From Nymphaea colorata (Eukaryota > Streptophyta > Magnoliopsida > Nymphaeales > Nymphaeaceae): a stretch of 64,000 nucleotides of DNA. The translations under genes and the position numbers were made by a program. Below, piece after piece: positions 43,182 to 56,067 of the stretch; positions within the stretch are counted from its first letter, which is position 1; the number at the start of each line of letters is the position of its first letter. Below the pieces are notes generated by a model. The model was not told the origin of the DNA. It saw nothing but the letters and a program-made list of their open reading frames with translations, and ran no database searches. The DNA is taken from contig NC_045146.1 in the NCBI RefSeq assembly GCF_008831285.2, positions 6,584,972 through 6,648,971 on the forward strand, given 5' to 3'.

Positions 43182-43684
43182 TAGGGCTGCACACGATCCG
43201 AGTCGAGCTCGAGCTCGGCTCGACTCAAGTTTAGTCAGCTCGAGCTCGACTCGAACTCGGCTCGAGCTTCACAGCTTCATCTCGAGCTCGACTCGAGTGA
43301 CTGTCTTCAAGCTCAAGCTCGGCTCGAGCGACTCCTTTAAACCTGATAATGCCTTCTTCTTTTTCGCTGCAATCGAGGGGTTATGCTTGGGACGATGTGG
43401 GGAGGAGGAAATGCAGCGTATTGGGAAAAGAAAAAAAGGGAAGGAAATGACGACGTGGGGAGGAGAAAAGAGAAAAAGGGAAATGACGATGTGGGAAGGT
43501 GGAAGCGTGTTTTGATTTAATATAACGAGTCGAGTTCTTGCCACTTGAACTCGACTCGTTTATTGATTCGAGTTTAACTTTCAGCTCGAACTCGACTCGT
43601 TTATAAATGAGTTGAGCTCGAGCCGAGCTTTTGCGAGCGAGTTTGAGTCGAGCCCGAGTTGGCTCGACTCGTTGTGCAGCCCTA
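43182..43684. mobile_element. hAT-type MITE, copy 2, perfect 8-bp duplication
   Basis: TIRs TAGGGCTGCACA / TGTGCAGCCCTA, flanked by the identical octamer atggtatg at 43174-43181 and 43685-43692. It shares subterminal GAGCTCGA/CGACTCG arrays and interior sequence (ttgctgcaatcgaggg, gacgatgtggggagg) with 7318-7951 but is shorter (503 bp). An 8-bp duplication and this TIR are typical of hAT. The open frame across its left edge (43057-43515) is a chimera of host and MITE sequence. Confidence 0.9.
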
Positions 43685-43849
43685 ATGGTATGAACTATGA
43701 TCAGGAGCGGAGCCAGAAAAGGGGCATCAAATATGTCAATGAAAAAAGTTCCTCTAAAATGTCAATATACAAAAGGTGTTTTTTGTGTCTCTTTGTAGAC
43801 AATTGCCCATGATATGCGCACACAAGCCTCCAACCCCAGGCCCCGACTA

Positions 43850-46240
43850 TGATAATATCATCCAGTTGCCCTCAGCTGTGAGGATATCTCTAGTGATTAT
43901 CTTTGGAACCAGAATTAATATTACCAAGGGTAATGGCAAAGCCGACTATGCTTGAATGGCTGTATAAGATGATCTAAGGAAGGGTCTAAACAATAAGAAA
44001 AAGCACTTCCTTTGCATGGAAGTACGCTCTTGCGGAAACACTAGCTTGTCGTTACTACACTCTCTTTGTGCGTTTAATTTTCGGTGCAGTTCTGCTGGAA
44101 GAGAGGTCTCCCTTCCATTCTTGTTGACAAAAAATGATGGAGTACAGCAACCGAATATACCAAAAACAAAATAACGTCAGCAGCTGCAACATCAGGAACA
44201 AAAAAACAGATCCTGAAGTGGAAAATAGTTACAGCTGCTGAGTCAAAAACAGTTAACATTCTGCTGCAATTGAAAAACATCATGTACAGGATTAGCACTT
44301 AGCACCCTAACAGATTGAAAGCCACTACCCAAACTGCCAAAACCCAGACCTTTGGATAGGTTCAGTTTAATGGCTTCTAGCATCTTGTGACACCAAGATG
44401 GTGGCTGCAAAACCATGACAATATCACCACTTACATGCCTAGACAAAAATAACAAAAACCATCCAATGTATATTGATTCAAATCTTCTATTCCAGGGCCT
44501 GACAAGCACTCCCTTCTCCAGGACAACTCCATCTGCTGACTTGAGCACAAAAGCAGTCTTTTGAAAATCATCAACATTGAAAGAGTGTGCTTGAATAATC
44601 AAAATAGCATTACCAAAAGAAGGCCAAGGGTCTGCCTTTAGAACACAAGTCAGCCAAATATCAATATATTTTCAATGCTTTAGACCCTATTTAGTAGTTA
44701 AGATAATGTCATTAAAATCATGCCATACTAACAAGCTTATATCACTGGCAGGGTATAAAATATGTCCATTCACAAGATCATTTCTAAATTTCTTTAAATT
44801 CCATGCGGCAATAGGAAAGATTCATTCTCCAAGCCCAGAGAAGCCATTTAGAGCTAAATCTTCTTCTTCACCATCTCCAAAAGCATTCCACAGTCCCTTG
44901 CAACAATAATTTAACATCATTTTTTTTTTTGCAATTAGATTCCATACCTGTTTAGCAGTGTCACAGGTTAGGAAAAATGTGGGCGCTGGATTCAGCATTC
45001 TATCTACACATGATCCATATACTAGCTAGATGAAAAACTGAACCTCTGTAATCTATACCAAGTAAGTAACTTGTTAACAACAGCATGATAGAGGCACCAT
45101 CTTGCTCTAGGACAGGCACTATTTTCCCAAAACCATTTTTTCAAGTCTTTCTCCTCTTGATGGTGCCTCAATTTATGATATATATCCGTTCTTTTGAGGA
45201 TTTGAACATTCATATTACCCACATTAGAACATCTTCCTCCTACTTTAGTGTTAAGCTGCAAAGAACTTGCTGAAGCCAAGGAGACTCAAGCTTACAAACA
45301 AGCCTCTTTCTTCAAAGATGAAAGATTTAAGCAACCCTATTTTGTATTGCTTCAAGCAGATCACGATCCTTCACTAAATCGACTAGCCCAAATTTTCTTT
45401 CCACAACAAAATATTGTCACCTTGTCCCAATTGCCAAAAGTTAGAGTGGACAACCTCCACCTTGTCCCAATTGCCAAAAGTTCGAGTGAATAATCTCCTC
45501 CCATCCCCATAAAAGACTTTTCCATGCCCACGATGCCTTTGGCTTTAATTTATGGGTCCACATGCTTGATGATGACAAGTATTCGGTTCTCATAAACTTA
45601 GCCCACTTAGAGTTAGCAACAAACACTCTAAAGAGCAAACATACCATCTGAGCATGGTTGTATGTCCATAGGTCCAAGATCCCTACATCCCTCCTTGAAT
45701 GGGAGGCATAGGGATTTCCAACTCACTAAATGCAATCACCTACCATTGGAATGAATCCCCCATAAAAAATTACTGCAATCTCTCCCAATAATGATGATGG
45801 CTCTTTGAGGAAGTTTATAGGCCTCATCCAATAGGAAACAACATGTTGCAGCACATGTTATAATAACGCACAGTCTCCTCACACGCACCTTCCAATTGGC
45901 CAACTTATCATTAATTTTCTTAGTCAAGTGATCACGATGTGTGACCTGCATATTGCCACTGAATAAAGGAAAACCCAAATATTGAAGGGGTAAGGTGTCT
46001 CTTTGTCAATCCAAGCGTTCTTGAATCTCATTACATATTAGGTCATTAACTTTAAAGAATAATACTATAGATGATTTTTAAGGATTCACTTTAGGCCATG
46101 ACTTGTTTCCCATTTCATGAAGAATGCTTTTAATGCAAACAACAGTAGAAATATCAACATTGCACATGAGAACTATATCATCAGCAAAAAAATGTCCTGC
46201 AGAACCAAAGACTTTTCGCACCCATCCTGTTCTCCGTCTT
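43850..46240 (-). mobile_element. Decayed LINE (L1-type), 3' part, minus strand
   Basis: Reading the minus strand from right to left: HFFADDIVLMCNVD (RT active site FADD, ~46170), FPLFSGNMQVTHRDHLTKKI with LANWKVRVRRL (45978-45800), KLPQRAIIII...DCSNFLWG, then WAKFMRTEYL and SWAWKSLLWGWEEI (45677-45441), then a zf-RVT-like end CLYHAVVNKLLTWYRLQRF (~45080). A C-terminal frame at 44602-44243 (LQPPSWCHKMLEAIKLNLSK) may be its RNase H domain. The frames are broken and 5' truncated near 46240. No clear poly(A) tail or target duplication was found. Confidence 0.75.
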
Positions 46241-46721
46241 TTGGTTATAGAAACAAGGAGTTATGTAAAGTAGTAAGTTTCAAATTGGTTTTAAAAAAAA
46301 TTTAAGTGAAAGGGATCTACCTGTTGGTATGATGCCCAACAGTTCATGTTGCATTTAAGAGGGGTAATCTAACCAAGAACTAAGCACTTCATGGATAATG
46401 TACAAGTCATTTGATTGATGAAAATCTTATATGTTGTGCATAAAGCTTTGGATTTGAAATTGAAAGTTCTTTTCAAAATTGGTTTTGGACAAGCAATTTT
46501 GAGCTTGTTTTTGGTAATTGGAGTGAAATTTGAACAAGTTGTTTAAAAACATTAACTTGTTTCAATGAATTTGAGTAATTTTTTTGGGGAAAATTAGAAA
46601 ATTTTCAAATTGATTTGGATTGAAGACCATTGTTTTGGTTGAAAATATATGTGCCATTTAAATTGAAGTTCAATATTAGCAATATTGTTGAAGATGATTT
46701 GAATTGATGACCCTTGCTTTG

Positions 46722-46836
46722 GACGAAAATGTTTCAACTTGAATGGGATTGATTTGAAATGAATGGGTTCATGGCTTGGGACGAAAATGTTTCAACTTGA
46801 ATGGGATTGATTTGAAATGAATGGTTTCATGGCTTT
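46722..46836 (+). repeat. 58-bp tandem duplication
   Basis: Two copies of a unit beginning gacgaaaatgtttcaacttg (46722 and 46780) with very few differences, inside otherwise unassigned sequence rich in related gaattgat motifs. Confidence 0.8.
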
Positions 46837-48398
46837 GATCTACAATTTTGAAAATTGAATTGTCAAACTGACAATAGGTTGGAAATTTGGATAGAAAATT
46901 GAGAATTTGGTGATTGAGATCTAGTTCTTTGTTGTGAACTTAAGATCATCTTATGATTTTAGATTGAAATTTCGAGATTAACATGTGACCAAGTTTGAGG
47001 GAAAATGGCTAAGCTTACTTAGCAAATTGATTGATTTTAAGACAAAATAGCTAAGTTGTCTTAGCAAATGAATTGATTTTAAAGTCTCTTTTTGCGAAAC
47101 CACATGATTAGGTCTAAGGAACAAAATCAAAAGAATTTTCTTTTAGAGAAAAATTGAAATTTCTCAAGTGAAACTTACCTTTTTTGAAGAAATGAAGGTT
47201 CCCAAATGTTAAAAACATATGTTTTCAAACATATTTTGGCTAAATTGGGGCATGATGCTTGTGTTTTCTTTTGAAACTAAGTGAGATTTTCAAATTCTCA
47301 TTGAAATATGACTTGGCCACTGTTTGCAACTCAAAATTGAATCACTTAATTTCTAGAGAAGGTGCACATGGTGCAATTTGATTGAGTTTATGTTGAATGC
47401 CTGAAAAGAAAAGGAAACTATATGAGACATTCATTCCTCCCTCTCTCATAACCTCTCTACATTCATTCAACACAAACATTCAATTCATGGTCCATATACA
47501 CAAAAATTAATTTTTTTATTGAAATATAGGATTTTCTCTAAGTACACTTAATATATTATTAAGCATAAGAGTTACAGATGCAGTGCACAAGATTGAGACC
47601 TGATATAAAATCTCAAAATAATAGAAAATAATGTACGTGCCCCGTACACATCCACTTTTGTCTCAAAATTGTCATAAATCAGATTTTATACTAAGTCAGA
47701 AATGTCGATTCTAAGAAAGCATGTTTTTTATAGAATGACAATAAATCATTGAGAATTTGCTTAAATTTTCACAAGTTAAGCATCGAGATCGGCAAGAGGA
47801 ATGTTTCCCTTGAGAGCATGTTCCTGTTCACGTTAAATATACATGTTTGGTTATAAGTTTTTAGAAAACTTGCTTTTTTTAAACCAAATCTGATTTCAAG
47901 TTTTATATCAATAAATTCGTCCATTAATTGGATGAATTCAACATGTTAGGACTCCTCTTTTGGAGAAATAAAAATGGAATTCTTAAATGTGATTTTCTAG
48001 CATTTTGAGATATTGATTAATCCCATGCAAATCTGAAAATTGGTAAATAAAATCAACAACTCCTAAAAATGCTCTTAGGGTGCCAACTTGAATGAAATTT
48101 GAACTTTCTTTAGTTCTATAGAAAATAGCGAGATCATGGCTGAAAATTATCATTGTAATAGCTTAACCTTTAAAGTTTTGAGCTGAATTTTATGAAATCA
48201 TAATCTAATTTCAGCAACAAGCATGCATCCTATGCATGTATTGCTGGAATAAGCAAAGTTGTGAGATGAGATTTTGCACGATCTTATAGTTTTGAACTAC
48301 GAAGATCAAAATAATTTTTTTTTTCTTTAAAACCAGTTTGGAAACGCATTCCAACTTAATTTTAGAGGGAAAATTTGAGTTTTATAATATGTTTACAC

Positions 48399-48458
<60 letters not shown>

Positions 48459-49312
48459 TTAAGATGACAGAATTGAAGATGGACCACTTAGCCTACAAAC
48501 CATGATGGTTCATTGTTGGGTTTTTTTATATAAGAAGATTGAAAACTAGTTTAAAATCTTCACCACCACCCTAATCAATTGAATCATGAATTAAAATTAC
48601 TCAAAATGAAAGGAAATTAAAAAAATGCTCAAACTAGCTTTTCCATGATGTTGCCATGCAAAGGTGGATCACATTCATGATAATGCATCTGTCCCTAATA
48701 GGAAATTAAATTATATATTGCAGCAAATATAAACCTCTCTCTCACCATGGAATCGTCTCATGGTGAGGAGTTTGAAATAGGTTTAGACCGGCTGTTTTTG
48801 AAAGGGATGTGGCCTTGGGACCCTTTTTTAAAAAATGATTTATGGGTTCTCTTTTAAAAAAACTGGTTTATATATAATAAGATGCATTAACATGTACATT
48901 TGATTGTATTTCCCAAGATGGATATTATTCCCAGCTATAAAATATTATCATAATAGAACCCACCCCATTAATATGGAATTAAAATGACAATAAGAAACTC
49001 AAATGCAAAGAAAATAGGCTGGAATTGCCCCTACCATGTGCGGTCTAGTGTTTGGAGTTTTTCTTGACTGATTCTCCAAATCCAACAACCCTAAGCAAGA
49101 ATCTAGTCTAAGATCCAAGGTTAGCAAGACTGCAAAGAGAGTTCTTCTTTGCTAAAAATTACAAAAATGAAGAGGATTTTTCTTACAACAAAAATCCTAA
49201 GCAAGGGTCCACTAAACTACCCGAGCTTAGCAAACAAGGGTAAGGAATGAGAAAGAGAGAAAGGAAGAAGGGTGGGACGACGGCGGATGCCCCTACATTC
49301 TATTCTTTCTTT
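46837..49312. other. AT-rich non-coding stretch
   Basis: No gene or transposon domain recognised. It includes an (AT)n tract of 54 bases at 48403-48456. Confidence 0.4.
48403..48456. repeat. (AT)27 microsatellite
   Basis: Uninterrupted AT dinucleotide repeat. Confidence 0.95.
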
Positions 49313-52305
49313 TTTTTAAGTTGTCAATGTTGGGTTTTGTTTTCTAGAGGTTTAATCTACGTCAGCCTTTTCTTCCTTTTAGGGACCGATGCTGAGCCAT
49401 ATGATGCTCTTCAATGAAGGAGGGTCTTCTCTTTTGACAGCACCTTTCTCCTTCTTAAGGAGCTGCCGGAGAGCCCTATGGCACTGCTAGAGAGCTTCTT
49501 ACAAGTATCAAGGGTGAATCCTTGTGAATGTTTAATATTTCTATGTGAGTAGTGATCTTCATGTTGGTGTTCTTCATTAAGTTGTTTCTTTTTCTTCTAT
49601 TTCAGGGTTTGTTGCCATGAACATGATATGGCATGTTGGTGTTCTTTAGTAAGCTATTTCTTTTCTTCTATTTCAAGTTTAGTTGTCATAGACAAGATAT
49701 GGTTTTGTTGAATCCAAAGCATGAGCTTTGACATTGAGAAAGCAATCATTTACCTCACTTTTTTCCTTTTTTAGCACCTAATCATTTACCTTGTGTTATT
49801 AGACATTTTGCATGCTTGAAACATAATCAGAAGCTTTAGAACGTAGTCTTTTAGATCATTATTTTCTTGTAGGCATGGACATGATACATCAGATTATAGT
49901 TACTCTTGGCAACTCCAATCCATTATGATAGTTAACCAGAAGCCTTTAGAATGTTGCATTTAAGACATTATTTGTCAAATTGCTTTCATATTTTTTCATT
50001 ACAAATATAAATTTCAGTCCATAATGGTATCCATGAGGGTTATTGCTAACAAGGCAAAGCCTTAGCATTTGTGGCCTTCCCATGCTATTATAGCTAACAT
50101 GACAATTATTGTTCTTTCCATTTTCTTCTGGGTTTGCACAGAATCTATGGCCATTTTCTTGTGCTTACCAGTTTCTATTTTCCATTGGCAATTAACCATT
50201 TAGGAACTTCCTAGGTTTTTTTGTGCCTCCTTGAGATTATACCAATTCCTATCGTATTGAAAATGGCAATTTTTATGATATGATGTCTTGTAGCCTTTCT
50301 CCTTGAGATATGCCAATTCTTGGTAGACTTAAAACAGAAATTTTAGACATATAGAAACAAGTGTTTTTTCTCTCTAAACTGGTGAATGTCGGAGTTTGAG
50401 AAGTTGAGTTCCTTCAGCTAATTTGTACATTGAGTTTTTGGTACTCCGATTGTGGTTGGGATCACAAAAAAAAGATTTCGTGCGGTGATTGTTTTATTGT
50501 TCTTTTATCTTGAGTTTTAAAAGCTTTTATGAACATATATCTTGTTTGGAAACTTTTATACCCAATGAAAACTCTGCATACAACTGGTATAAATCATTTG
50601 TATGATATTCTTTTCATTCTCATTTCTAGATATTTTCTTTTACCTTCAAATTGCTTCTTCTAAATGTCTTGATTGCTGCAGGGCTCTGGTGGACTTACTA
50701 TGAAGAAAACCAGCCTGGTTTTGGTCAATGGAAACTATGACAAGCCATTGACCCCTGGCCAGTGCAACATGATTGTTGAGAGGTTTAGAGATTATCTCAT
50801 GGAGCTGGGCCTCAAGCTTTTTACATCCAGCATGATTCGTAACTTATTTGGGAGTTGTGATTTCTTTCATATAAGTTTGCACCAGACATTAAGGGTGTTG
50901 CAGTGAATAATTTATACTAAGTTAGGTTTTTGTGAGACATGAATATTTTTCCCTTTAGTGCATGGTGTAATTGGAGTTGATCGTTTCTGCAAGCTCAGTA
51001 TCTTTTCTGTGAACCAGATATTGGTTTTTAAGTAATGAAAATATGGTAGAAGATTTCAATTGTGGTTGGCATTTTTGAGTAATGAAAATATTATAGCAGT
51101 CTTGCTATCTTAGACATGTTCTACAAGCCGTTGGTTTATTGAAAATAATTTTCAACCAGCAATCAAAAGGCTTCGGCTTTACCTCACTAGTTGTATCATT
51201 ACTTTATGCACAAAGATATCCTTTGGTTTATTGATGTTGAATCTATGCCGAATATAAAATATGGTCATAGTAAGGATCTGGACTTGGCTCGTATCATGAA
51301 CAATTGACTAGTTTTTAGCTTGAAAATGAGTTTAGTTCTGTGCTCACTTGCAAGTCGAGGAGATTTTCCTTGAGGCTTTCAAGTCTACCTAATCCTAGCT
51401 CTCCAAGAAAAATGGCTATCCAAGTGACCTTCAATTTAAATGAGTTATTTGTTTTGCGACCTTCAATTTAAATGAGTTTTTTTTTAGACTTCAATCTAAA
51501 TGAGTTATTTGTTTCATTTATTTTGGTTCATAGTTATGTGCGATGAAGGTCAGATCATATAATGCGTAAATTAAGAATCTGAAGTCCCAACTGAGAAATC
51601 ATTATATTATGACAAGGAATTAATTACAGTTCAAACATGACAAGGAGTTCCATTGGTATACAGAACTGTCTTGCTGTACAAAGTTAATTTCTTTGCACAT
51701 CAAATTGACTCAGATTTGTAAATTATCCAACTTCATTGAAAAAAATTTACCAATGATTATCATGGAAAATGCACTTGTTTGCAGAGCCTACATGATCTAC
51801 AAGAGTTATTGTCTCCTCATTTGCACTTCCATACGAAAGGGATGCAGCAATAGAGTTTCAAAGGGAGGAGCAACTGTTTCACAGCTATTGTATCAGCCGA
51901 ATCAGTTGTTGCTTTAGATTCCACATAACCATAACCTGTTCGTGGCAGCTGTAGAAGAAAATAAACAACTTAATGAAGAACACAAGATACCATACCCTGA
52001 ACACCAACATGAAGATCAATACTCTTATACAAATATTAAATGTTCACAAAATCAATCCCAAAGAACAACGATGTACACTATTTAGGATTTATTATACAAG
52101 GAGTCACCCATTGATATTAGTAAGAAGCTCTCTAGCAGCCTCTCCTTCATCGGGCACCGCTTAAGAAAAAGAAAGAAGCTGCCAAGAGAGCAGCTCTTCC
52201 TTCATTGAAGAGCTACATAGGACTCAGCATCAACACCTTAAAACAGAAAGGAGCTGCCCTAGACCAAACACTTAAAAAATTGAAACCCATTATTGACAAC
52301 TTTTC
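49313..52305. mobile_element. Long-TIR element enclosing a profilin exon (Pack-MULE-like)
   Basis: The left arm (about 49313-49730) and right arm (about 51905-52305, inverted) match over roughly 400 bp. Shared landmarks include aagttgtcaat (outer end), gatgctgag, gctcttcaatgaagg, ctgctagagagcttctta, atcttcatgttggtgttc, cttcattaagttgttt and ttatggt/tatggtt with gaatc.aaagc (inner end). Identity is moderate, with small indels. Long TIRs around a captured host exon fit a Mutator-like Pack-MULE. Exact ends and a 9-bp duplication were not resolved, and a plain foldback or an inverted duplication remains possible. A copia LTR starts about 90 bases to the right. Confidence 0.6.
50682..50813 (+). pseudogene. 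PRF: Profilin last exon fragment
   Basis: After a good acceptor (gtcttgattgctgcag) the frame reads [40 protein letters not shown] and ELGL. This is the third exon of plant profilin, including the highly conserved TPGQCNM...ERL.DYL end. Profilin binds actin monomers, poly-proline and phosphoinositides in the cytosol. The exon starts where plant profilin exon 3 starts. Where the family stops after Gly-Leu, this copy has AAG and reads on to 50906, so the normal stop is lost. Exons 1 and 2 are not visible upstream. It sits between the inverted repeats, which suggests capture by a transposon. A non-functional fragment is most likely. Confidence 0.75.
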
Positions 52306-52394
52306 TTCGTTGGACAAAAATGGTTGAATGAGAGAGGGAAGTCGACCATATATGGCTACACAGAAGATAGGGGGAGGGGAGAGTGAGAGATACA

Positions 52395-52747
52395 TGTTAA
52401 CGAAAATGAAGCAATCAGCCCAACGGATCTCTCCATACTAGAAGGTGATACAATTGATAAAATTAGAACTGCGACAAAAAAGGAAACAGTGCACAGTGCC
52501 AAGCAGATCTTTCCTATTGAAGATGACTATGTAAAAGGAAAATTCAAAGGTTGAAAGAAACGTTGAATTCTCTAACGGCTACAATAGATGTATAAAACCA
52601 GAATGGAAGCTTGTAACAAAAATGAGAGGAAAATCAAAATGAGAAAACCTATTACTCCGTGGATGTAGATCAAGAAGATCAAACCACGTAACTCCCTTTG
52701 CATTGCTTTTGTGTGTTGATCTCTCTCTCCTTCTTTGAAAACTTTTA
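52395..52747 (+). repeat. 5' LTR of the plus-strand copia
   Basis: Starts tgttaacgaaaatgaagcaa, ends near gaaaactttta. It matches 56865-57198, with an extra ~20 bases near 52540 (aaattcaaaggttgaaag). Confidence 0.85.
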
Positions 52748-52759
52748 TGGTATCAAGCC
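52748..52759 (+). other. Primer binding site (tRNA-Met type)
   Basis: TGGTATCAAGCC directly after the LTR resembles the initiator tRNA-Met site TGGTATCAGAGC. Confidence 0.75.
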
Positions 52760-52791
52760 ATTGCATCATCGTTAAGGATCAACTCCTGGTC

Positions 52792-53678
52792 ATGGCATCC
52801 TCTTCAAACAACACCACAATTGAGAGTCAACTGAATAATGGTACGGGAATTTCTTCCTCTTACTTACTATAACATCCAAATCATTTGCAACTCTCTCTCG
52901 GCATCAAATTGAACACTGAAAATTATTTAGTATGTGAATCCCAATTCATGCCCATACTCCTATCATGTGACCTGATGGGGTTTGTTGATGGAACGAAAGT
53001 TGCACCAGAAAAATACAAGCCTAGCATGGCAGAGATAAGCTATGCCTATCTCAATTGGCTACGATAAGATCAAATCTTACTATGTTGGATCAAGTCATCA
53101 TTATCTGAAAACATTCATACTCAAATCACTGGACTGAAAACTTTGGCAGAAGTTTGGAGTGCTTTGAAAAACTCCTATGTTTCTCATTCAAGGTCTAGGG
53201 TCATGCAGTTGAAATCTCAACTGCAAGATCTGAAAAAGGGAAACATGTCAATAGAAGCATATTTTCAAAAAACCAAGAGTTATAGCATCAATTAGCTATA
53301 GCATCAGAACCCTTAGATGAAGATGATTTGGTTTTATACATTTTGAGAGGTTTACCAATCGAATATCATGCTTTTAAGACAAGCATGGAGACACGAAAAG
53401 AATCCATTGGCCTGAACGAGCTTTATGGTCTTCTACTTACGCAAGAGTCTAATAAAAAAAACCATGATGATGATATACTGCCTACTATGAATAACGTCTT
53501 CAAGGGGCACAATGAGAGGCAAAAAAGTTATTGCGGTCGAGGAAAATATTATTACAAAAACAAAACTTTTCAAGGCAAAGAAAGGCCAGTATGTCAGATT
53601 TGCGAGAAAACATGGCATGTAGCCAAAAACTATTATACCTACCTGAATCTCATCAAAAACAAGGGCCCAAATCCTTAA
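52792..53678 (+). pseudogene. Copia Gag
   Basis: From ATG 52792 the frames give LSLGIKLNTENYLVCESQFM, LKTLAEVWSALKNSYVSHSR and SRVMQLKSQLQDLKKGNMSI (UBN2/Gag family), then YILRGLPIEYHAFKTSMETR and a zinc knuckle CQICEKTWHVAKNYYTY in which the last Cys is Tyr. Stops interrupt near 52867, 53065 and 53295, and the frame changes near 53300. Confidence 0.8.
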
Positions 53679-53699
53679 GCATTCCATGTTGCCACTGGA

Positions 53700-54227
53700 A
53701 ATTCTTCAAATCAGCAAGTTGGGGATGACAATTGGTATTTCAATTCAAGTGTGACCCATCACGTCACTAGTGATATAAACAAACTTTCAATACATTCAGA
53801 CTACCGAGGGAGAGACACTCTAAAGAATGGCGACAGAATAGGTTTGCCTATACTCCATATTGGTTCATCCATGCCTTCTAGAAATTTATTTTTAAATAAT
53901 ATATTGCATGTTCCAAGTATAACTAGAAACTTATTTTCCTTTCAAAAAAATTGTAAGGATAGTGATGTTTATATTGAGTTTCACCCTAATGTGTGTTATG
54001 TTAAGGACCAAGCCGAGAAGGTTCTGCAGCAAGGAACCAGCCAAAATGGCGTCTACAAAATTAATTTTGCAACAAAAAATAAAGGGGCCATGTGCGGCAA
54101 AAGTGCATCATTGGAGACTTGGCACAAAAGGCTTGTCCATCCTGCCTTTGCTATAGTTAGGCATATTTTGAATAATTTTGATTTATGCTATGATGATTTG
54201 TTTCCCTCTTCTTTCTGTGAAGCGTAA
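53700..54227 (+). pseudogene. Copia protease and pre-integrase domain
   Basis: WYFNSSVTHHVTSD replaces the usual D-S-G catalytic triplet with N-S-S, so the protease is inactive. ILHVPSITRNLFSFQK and ETWHKRLVHPAFAIVRHIL (pre-integrase) follow. Stop at 54225-54227. Confidence 0.8.
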
Positions 54228-54990
54228 GGCGAAAAGCCATAAACTCCCTTTTCAAGCAGTGTCTTATAAGACACAAAAGCCCCTTGAGATTGTGTACTCT
54301 GACGTCTAGGGTCCTGCCCCAGTCATGGGAACAAATGATTATTGTTATTATGTTATTTTTGTTGATGCATATACATATGGTTGTATTTGCTTAAATTGAA
54401 ATCTGATGTTAAAGCTGCTTTTAAATCTTTTAAAGCACCAACTGAAAATCATACATGACACAAGATTAAGTATTTGGATTCTAAGGAGGGTGGTGAGTAT
54501 CAAAGCCTACAACCATTCTTATCTTAGAATGATATAGGACACTGAAAAAGCTGCACACACACTCCCAAACAGAATGGAAATGCTGAAAGATGGCACAAAA
54601 ATTGGCCTATATTTACGAGCCGAAGCAAATATTCCAAAAAATTATTGGACTTATGTTTTCAGTTCTGTTGTATATCTTATTAATCGCATGCCCACCAAGG
54701 TTCTCAATTATCTTTCACCATTGAAAAATTGTTTTGTGAATGTTACTCTCATTTGAGGCCTTATGTGAATCATAAACTTGACTTTAGATCTGAAAGATGC
54801 ATATTTCTTGGATATGCCCCACAATACAAGGGTTACCACTGCTTGAATTTAAAAAATAAGAAAATTTTTATATCTCATCATGTTGTTTTCAATGAAACAT
54901 CTTTTCCACTCAAGGAAGTAATGATGTTCAACCTGTTTCTAGGACCAGCAGCCACCAGAACATGCCCCCACGTTCTTTTCTAATGCTGTT
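54228..54990 (+). pseudogene. Copia integrase remnant
   Basis: Broken frames with YLINRMPTKVLNYLSPL (end of the core) and DFRSERCIFLGYAPQYKGYH, KKIFISHHVVFNETSFPL (post-core). The central catalytic part (54240-54570) is scrambled by stops. Confidence 0.75.
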
Positions 54991-55314
54991 CACACTAGAG
55001 GAACCAATGATCATAGTGGTGATATTGAGGAGCACCATGGCATGTCCAATCTAGAGCAAAGTCGTCACTCAAACCATATTGATCAAGTTGACTTGTTACA
55101 ACCAAGTTCAAATGAGAGACACCAAGATGAAGTCCAACCTGAAGATGTTGAGCCCATCATTGAACCTAGTAGAACCCATGATATGACAACACAAAGCCAC
55201 TCAAACCATATTGATTATACTGATTTGTTACGACCAAGTCCAAATGAGAGACACTAAGATGAAGTCCAATCTGAAGACATCCAGCACATCATTGAACCTA
55301 CCAGAACCCATAGT
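54991..55314 (+). repeat. Linker with two ~120-bp tandem units
   Basis: ccactcaaaccatattgat...aaatgagagacac...gaagtccaa...cattgaaccta recurs at about 55052 and 55197, in the integrase-RT linker of the copia element. Confidence 0.7.
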
Positions 55315-56067
55315 ATGACAACATGGTCCCAAGCTGGTGTAGTGAAGCCCAATGTTAAATACACAGACTATGAAACCCATATAGCAACTAAATATCCCTT
55401 AGTCCTATCTGTAACATCAAATTTGACTATTGAATCCGAACCCAATACTCTTCAAGAGGCCATCGCTAGTAGCCATTGGAATAAAGCTATGAAAAATGAG
55501 TATTTTGATCTTCTCAAAAACCAAACTTGGAGCCTTGTACCTACCTCTAGCGCCAAACATATTGTAGGATGCAAATGGGTTTTTAAAGTCAAAAGAAAGG
55601 CTGATGGTTCGCTAGAAAGGTACAAGGCCAGAATTGTAGCCAAGGGATATAGTAAAAAAGAAGTGATTGATTACACTGAAACATTCAGTCCAGTAGTCAA
55701 ACCCACGACCATTAGAATGATACTCACTATTGCTTTGAGTCGCAGGTGGAAAATCAATCAATTGGATGTTCAAAATGCTTTTCTCCTTGAAACGTTAGAA
55801 GAAGAAGTCTACATGTCTCAACCACCCGGATTTGAAGACAAGAATTATCCTACTCATATTTGCAAGTTACATAAAGTGCTTTATGGCTTGAAGCAAGCCC
55901 CAAGAGCTTGGTTTTCACGTCTAAGTACTTTTCTTCACAAGATGGGATTTCAAGGTGCCAAAATAGATACCTCGTTATTTATCTACAAAGAACCAAATGT
56001 GGTCATGGACATCCTCATTTATGTGGATGACATTATATTGATGGGGAGCTCAAATTTGCACATTTAG
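55315..56067 (+). pseudogene. Copia reverse transcriptase, largely intact frame
   Basis: A 250-codon frame with WSLVPTSSAKHIVGCKWVFK, RYKARIVAKGYSKKEVIDYT, FSPVVKPTTIRMILTIAL, QLDVQNAFLLETLEEEVYM, LYGLKQAPRAWF and the active site YVDDIILMGSS. The catalytic YVDD is intact. It stops at TAG 56065-56067 just after the active site, and the rest continues in other frames. Confidence 0.9.
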
